Source: Chloroflexota bacterium (GTDB lineage Bacteria > Chloroflexota > Anaerolineae > Anaerolineales > Villigracilaceae). From it: a stretch of DNA of 7,462 nt. The position numbers were made by a program, and so were the translations under genes. The notes below the pieces were generated by a model, which was not told the origin of the DNA, ran no database searches, and was given only the letters and a program-made list of their open reading frames with translations. Shown in pieces: positions 5,510-7,462 of this stretch (position 1 is its first letter; the number at the start of each line of letters is the position of its first letter). The DNA is taken from positions 1 to 7,462 of the forward strand of contig JAPLGV010000387.1 of the NCBI GenBank assembly GCA_026389975.1. Reading direction: 5' to 3'.

Positions 5510-6178
5510 ATGATGGAGATAGTCGTTTTAAAAGCAATGCCCCGTACCGCGACCGGACGACAAGTGCGCGCCCTGCGCCGCAGCGGGCTGCTGCCAGCCG
5601 TTATTTACGGACACAACGTGGAACCAATCAGTATTTCATTGGAAGGCCGCGAGGCCGGGCGGGTACTGGGACGGTTGTCGTCCTCCAGCCTGATCACGAT
5701 TGACCTGGAAGGCAAGGAATATCCGTCTCTGGTGCGCGAGAAACAGCAGAACCATATCAAGCGTACGCTCATCCATGTGGACTTCATGGTCGTTTCACTG
5801 ACCGAGAAGATCCGCGCCAACGTCGGCATCGTACTGACCGGCGACTCGCCCGCCGTCAAGGACTTCAACGCCATGCTGATCAACGGTTTGAGCGAACTCG
5901 AGGTCGAGGCTTTCCCGCAGGACCTGCCGAAGAGCATCGTGGTGGATATTTCCGCCCTCGTCAAGATTGGCGATGGTATCCATGTGCGCGATATCGTCCT
6001 TTCGGACAAAGTACAGGTACTGGATACACCCGATGAGATGATCATCCTGGCAACGGCTCCGGCCAAGGAAGAGGTCGAGGAAGTCGTCACTCCAGAGGCC
6101 GCCGTGGTTGCAGAGGGTACCGAACCCGAAGTCATCGAGAAGGGCAAAAAGGAAGAAGAAGGCGAAGAGAAGAAATAA
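5510..6178 (+). CDS. rplY: 50S ribosomal protein L25, CTC/TL5 form
   Basis: L25 binds 5S rRNA in the large ribosomal subunit; the longer form seen here is also called general stress protein Ctc. The 222-residue product has the L25 RNA-binding domain at about 4-93 (TGRQVRALRRSGLLPAVIYG at 15-34, HIKRTLIHVDFMVV at 82-95), then the TL5/CTC beta domain at about 101-185 (VEAFPQDLPKSIVVDIS, IGDGIHVRDI). A tail of about 37 residues rich in Glu and Lys ends in EEGEEKK. AGGAAGG at 5501-5507 precedes two tandem ATG codons at 5510 and 5513; the second has the better spacing, so Met1 or Met2 could be the start. The gene has its own promoter and ends in a strong terminator. Some family members sit beside pth, which is not seen here. 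Confidence 0.95.
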   Translation: MMEIVVLKAMPRTATGRQVRALRRSGLLPAVIYGHNVEPISISLEGREAGRVLGRLSSSSLITIDLEGKEYPSLVREKQQNHIKRTLIHVDFMVVSLTEKIRANVGIVLTGDSPAVKDFNAMLINGLSELEVEAFPQDLPKSIVVDISALVKIGDGIHVRDIVLSDKVQVLDTPDEMIILATAPAKEEVEEVVTPEAAVVAEGTEPEVIEKGKKEEEGEEKK

Positions 6179-6201
6179 TCTCCGCCTGGTTAGAAATACC
6201 G

Positions 6202-6238
6202 GTAGGGACGCAGTACATTGCGTCCCTACTTTATTATT
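6202..6238 (+). terminator. Rho-independent terminator of the L25 gene
   Basis: An 11-base perfect stem, GTAGGGACGCA (6202-6212) with TGCGTCCCTAC (6219-6229), has a six-base loop and is followed by TTTATTATT. It lies 23 bases after the L25 stop. The stem belongs to the same sequence family as the hairpin at 7029-7055. Confidence 0.8.
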
Positions 6239-6242
6239 CCCG
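6229..6242. repeat. 14-base direct repeat, copy 1
   Basis: CTTTATTATTCCCG occurs here and again at 6349-6362, exactly 120 bases apart. This copy also forms the T-rich tail of the L25 terminator. Its ATTCCC pairs with GGGAAT at 6250-6255. Confidence 0.5.
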
Positions 6243-6328
6243 ATTCTCTGGGAATCGCCGCGGCGACGGGGTAAATAGGGGGATTTGGACGCGCGAAGCC
6301 CGCCCAACACTCCCTATCTTTCCCTCTA

Positions 6329-6365
6329 TCACGGGAATTCCCAAAGATCTTTATTATTCCCGTGA
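6329..6365. repeat. Inverted repeat upstream of the GyrI-like gene, with direct repeat copy 2
   Basis: TCACGGGAAT (6329-6338) pairs exactly with ATTCCCGTGA (6356-6365), 10 of 10. Nested palindromes GGGAATTCCC (6333-6342) and AAAGATCTTT (6343-6352) lie within it, so alternative hairpins are possible. The right arm includes the second copy of CTTTATTATTCCCG (6349-6362). It ends 43 bases before the probable start codon at 6409. Confidence 0.5.
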
Positions 6366-6385
6366 CTCTCCTGCGGCAGGAGGGT

Positions 6386-6395
6386 GTATCATAAT
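6386..6395 (+). promoter_or_regulatory. Candidate -10 region of the GyrI-like gene
   Basis: GTATCATAAT contains two overlapping -10-like hexamers, TATCAT (6387-6392) and CATAAT (6390-6395). A start about 7 bases downstream would fall at 6399-6402, after the ATG at 6394, which supports translation from 6409. No convincing -35 box is seen. Confidence 0.35.
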
Positions 6396-6408
6396 GGTGG
6401 AGGGAAGC

Positions 6409-7023
6409 ATGGAAAAGCTTGACCTGAAGAAAACCCTGAAATATCTCTACGAGCCGTCCGCCAGGGCGTTCTCGGTTGTGGATGTGCCGCCGATGAACTT
6501 CATCATGATTGACGGGCACGGTAACCCCAGCAACTCTCCAGAATATGCCGAATCACTGCAAGCCCTGTACACAGCGGCCTACACGCTCAAGTTCAAGATC
6601 AAAAAGGAACTGGCGGTGAATTACCCGGTCATGGCCTCTGAGGGACTTTGGTGGATGGACGACATGCGCGAGTTCAGCCTGGCGCGCAAGGATGACTGGA
6701 AATGGACGATGATGATCATGCAACCGGAAATCGTCACGCCGCTGTTGTTCGCCCAAGCCGTGGACGAGGCCACCAAGAAAAAGGGACAGCCCGCCCTGTC
6801 GCAGTTGCGCCTGGAGCACTACCACGAAGGACTGGCAACGCAAATCATGTATTTCGGACCTTATGCCAACGAAGGCCCGACCATTGCCCGCCTGCACCAG
6901 TACATCAAAGAAAGCGGGCATGTCCGATTTGGGAAACATCACGAGATCTATCTAGGTGACCCCCGCCGCACTGCACCGGAGAAACTACGCACGGTCATCC
7001 GTCAGCCAATGCGGAAGCCGTAA
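6409..7023 (+). CDS. GyrI-like small-molecule-binding domain protein
   Basis: The 204-residue protein matches the GyrI-like (SHS2/SOUL-type) family that starts with MEKLDLKK. Visible blocks are VDVPPMNFIMIDGHGNP (24-40), SPEYAESLQALYTAAYTLKF (43-62), EGLWWMDD (78-85), WKWTMMIMQPE (97-107), GPYANEGPTIARLHQYI (150-166) and GKHHEIYLGDPRR (175-187), ending in VIRQPM. The family folds around a small-molecule pocket. Some members bind drugs or gyrase, and some hydrolyse cyclopropane-containing toxic compounds; the ligand here cannot be told from sequence. I prefer the ATG at 6409 because GGAGG lies 5 bases upstream and the family begins there. An in-frame ATG at 6394, with AGGAGG 10 bases upstream, would add five residues. 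There is no DNA-binding domain, so it is a stand-alone effector domain. Confidence 0.9.
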   Translation: MEKLDLKKTLKYLYEPSARAFSVVDVPPMNFIMIDGHGNPSNSPEYAESLQALYTAAYTLKFKIKKELAVNYPVMASEGLWWMDDMREFSLARKDDWKWTMMIMQPEIVTPLLFAQAVDEATKKKGQPALSQLRLEHYHEGLATQIMYFGPYANEGPTIARLHQYIKESGHVRFGKHHEIYLGDPRRTAPEKLRTVIRQPMRKP

Positions 7024-7028
7024 CTTTT

Positions 7029-7060
7029 TAGGGACACAGAATCGCTGTGTCCCTATTTGT
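7029..7060 (+). terminator. Hairpin terminator between convergent genes
   Basis: TAGGGACACAG (7029-7039) pairs perfectly with CTGTGTCCCTA (7045-7055) around a five-base loop, followed by TTTGTTT. It starts 5 bases after the stop of the GyrI-like gene. On the opposite strand the stem is followed by A-rich sequence, so it should act as an intrinsic terminator mainly on the plus strand. The convergent Nudix gene stops at 7061, immediately beyond it. Confidence 0.7.
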
Positions 7061-7462
7061 TTAGCAGTCCCAACACCGATAGAAAATTGTGTGATAAGAA
7101 ATTACCAGGAACGGGCTCGGCACACCGACCGGTGTGGCCGGCTGCTCCTCCCAATTCTCACGCTGGGACAGCCAGATCAGTGGGATGGTAAAGACACGTT
7201 CCACCTCCGCCGCCTCGAGCCGGACCTCGTACGGCCACGGCATCACCCCGACCACCGGCGTGACCCGGTAACGGGTGATGGTGAGCACCTCATTCAGCCG
7301 CCCCAGCAGGCGGACATCGCCCGATTTCAGCCCGATCTCTTCTTCGGCCTCGCGCAAAGCGGTCTGCTCCGGGGTGGTCTCGTCTGCATTGCAGCTGCCG
7401 CCGGGGAAGGAGACCTGTCCCTTGTGATGTTCGATAGCCTCGGTGCGGCGGGTAAAAACGAG
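7061..7462 (-). CDS. CoA-pyrophosphatase-type Nudix hydrolase (5' end outside window)
   Basis: The frame is open from the right edge to a TAA at 7061, giving 133 visible residues. It begins in the UPF0035-type motif, LVFTRR...HHKGQVSFPGG (visible residues 1-22), then the Nudix helix ALREAEEEIGL (35-45). The spacing from GG to REAEEE is one residue longer than in the general Nudix box and fits the NudL/NUDT7 CoA pyrophosphatase group, which cleave CoA or acyl-CoA to 4'-phosphopantetheine products and 3',5'-ADP. The middle part, RYRVTPVVGVMPWP and EVERVFTIPLIWL, also fits. The C-terminus ends FLVISYHTIFYRCWDC and lacks the aromatic-G-x-TA block usual near the end of the family, so the last residues may be altered. 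A TTG inside the Nudix helix at 7357 is not the true start. Confidence 0.85.
   Translation of the reverse strand, partial: LVFTRRTEAIEHHKGQVSFPGGSCNADETTPEQTALREAEEEIGLKSGDVRLLGRLNEVLTITRYRVTPVVGVMPWPYEVRLEAAEVERVFTIPLIWLSQRENWEEQPATPVGVPSPFLVISYHTIFYRCWDC

Noticed and set aside
5605..6310. Minus-strand open frames of 180 and 171 codons
   Set aside because: They are antisense to the L25 gene, with low-complexity Ser/Leu-rich or unstructured composition and no family motifs.
6226..6942. Minus-strand open frames opposite the GyrI-like gene
   Set aside because: They are mirror frames of a clearly conserved plus-strand protein, with no start signals.
1..7462. CRISPR array, tRNA, rRNA, transposase, phage or toxin-antitoxin genes
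   Set aside because: I looked for spaced repeats, cloverleaf tRNA motifs and recognisable proteins of these classes and found none. The palindromes here are isolated, not arrayed.

Overview
The window reads as an ordinary chromosomal segment of a free-living bacterium, most likely a member of the Chloroflexota close to Anaerolineae. That placement is an inference. It rests on the style of the proteins (an Asp23-like protein linked to nusB and tat genes, a membrane-anchored spermidine-synthase-like protein, a GyrI-like protein and a CTC-type L25), on moderately high G+C with balanced codon use, and on several dispersed palindromic elements of a kind I associate with these genomes. I see no phage, insertion sequence, CRISPR array, tRNA or rRNA.

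Layout. At the left edge, on the minus strand, is the N-terminal part of a secreted lipoprotein (788 to 1). It has a starch-binding-like beta domain, a carboxypeptidase-regulatory-like domain and the start of what looks like a second copy of the first domain. A gap of about 310 bases (789-1101) holds a 138-base multi-stem palindromic element. Next comes a compact minus-strand operon reading asp23-like, nusB, tatA, tatC (3048 to 1102). Its gaps are 6, 0 and 3 bases, and a clear extended -10 promoter lies at 3084-3076. Upstream of it, also on the minus strand, a two-gene unit encodes a membrane-anchored aminopropyltransferase-like protein and a DUF1461/TIGR01906-type membrane protein, joined by an ATGA overlap.

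The 204-base region 5306-5509 is divergent. A minus-strand -10 box is placed so that transcription should start on the ATG itself (a leaderless message). A good plus-strand sigma70-type promoter serves the L25 gene. Between them lies a perfect 7-4-7 dyad that overlaps the plus-strand -35 box. On the plus strand, the L25/Ctc gene (5510-6178) has a palindromic repeat in its leader and ends in a strong hairpin terminator. A GyrI-like gene (6409-7023) follows and ends in a second hairpin of the same family. The right edge carries the C-terminal two thirds of a minus-strand CoA-pyrophosphatase-type Nudix hydrolase.

How the parts fit. The asp23/nusB/tat operon joins transcription antitermination (NusB) to folded-protein export (TatA and TatC). 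The other genes are a ribosomal protein, a small-molecule-binding protein and a nucleotide-housekeeping hydrolase. I found no convincing new defence or mobile system. The points most worth a second look are the palindromic elements, the shared operator-like dyad, the predicted leaderless start, and the changed signal-peptide-binding residues and N-terminal extension of TatC.
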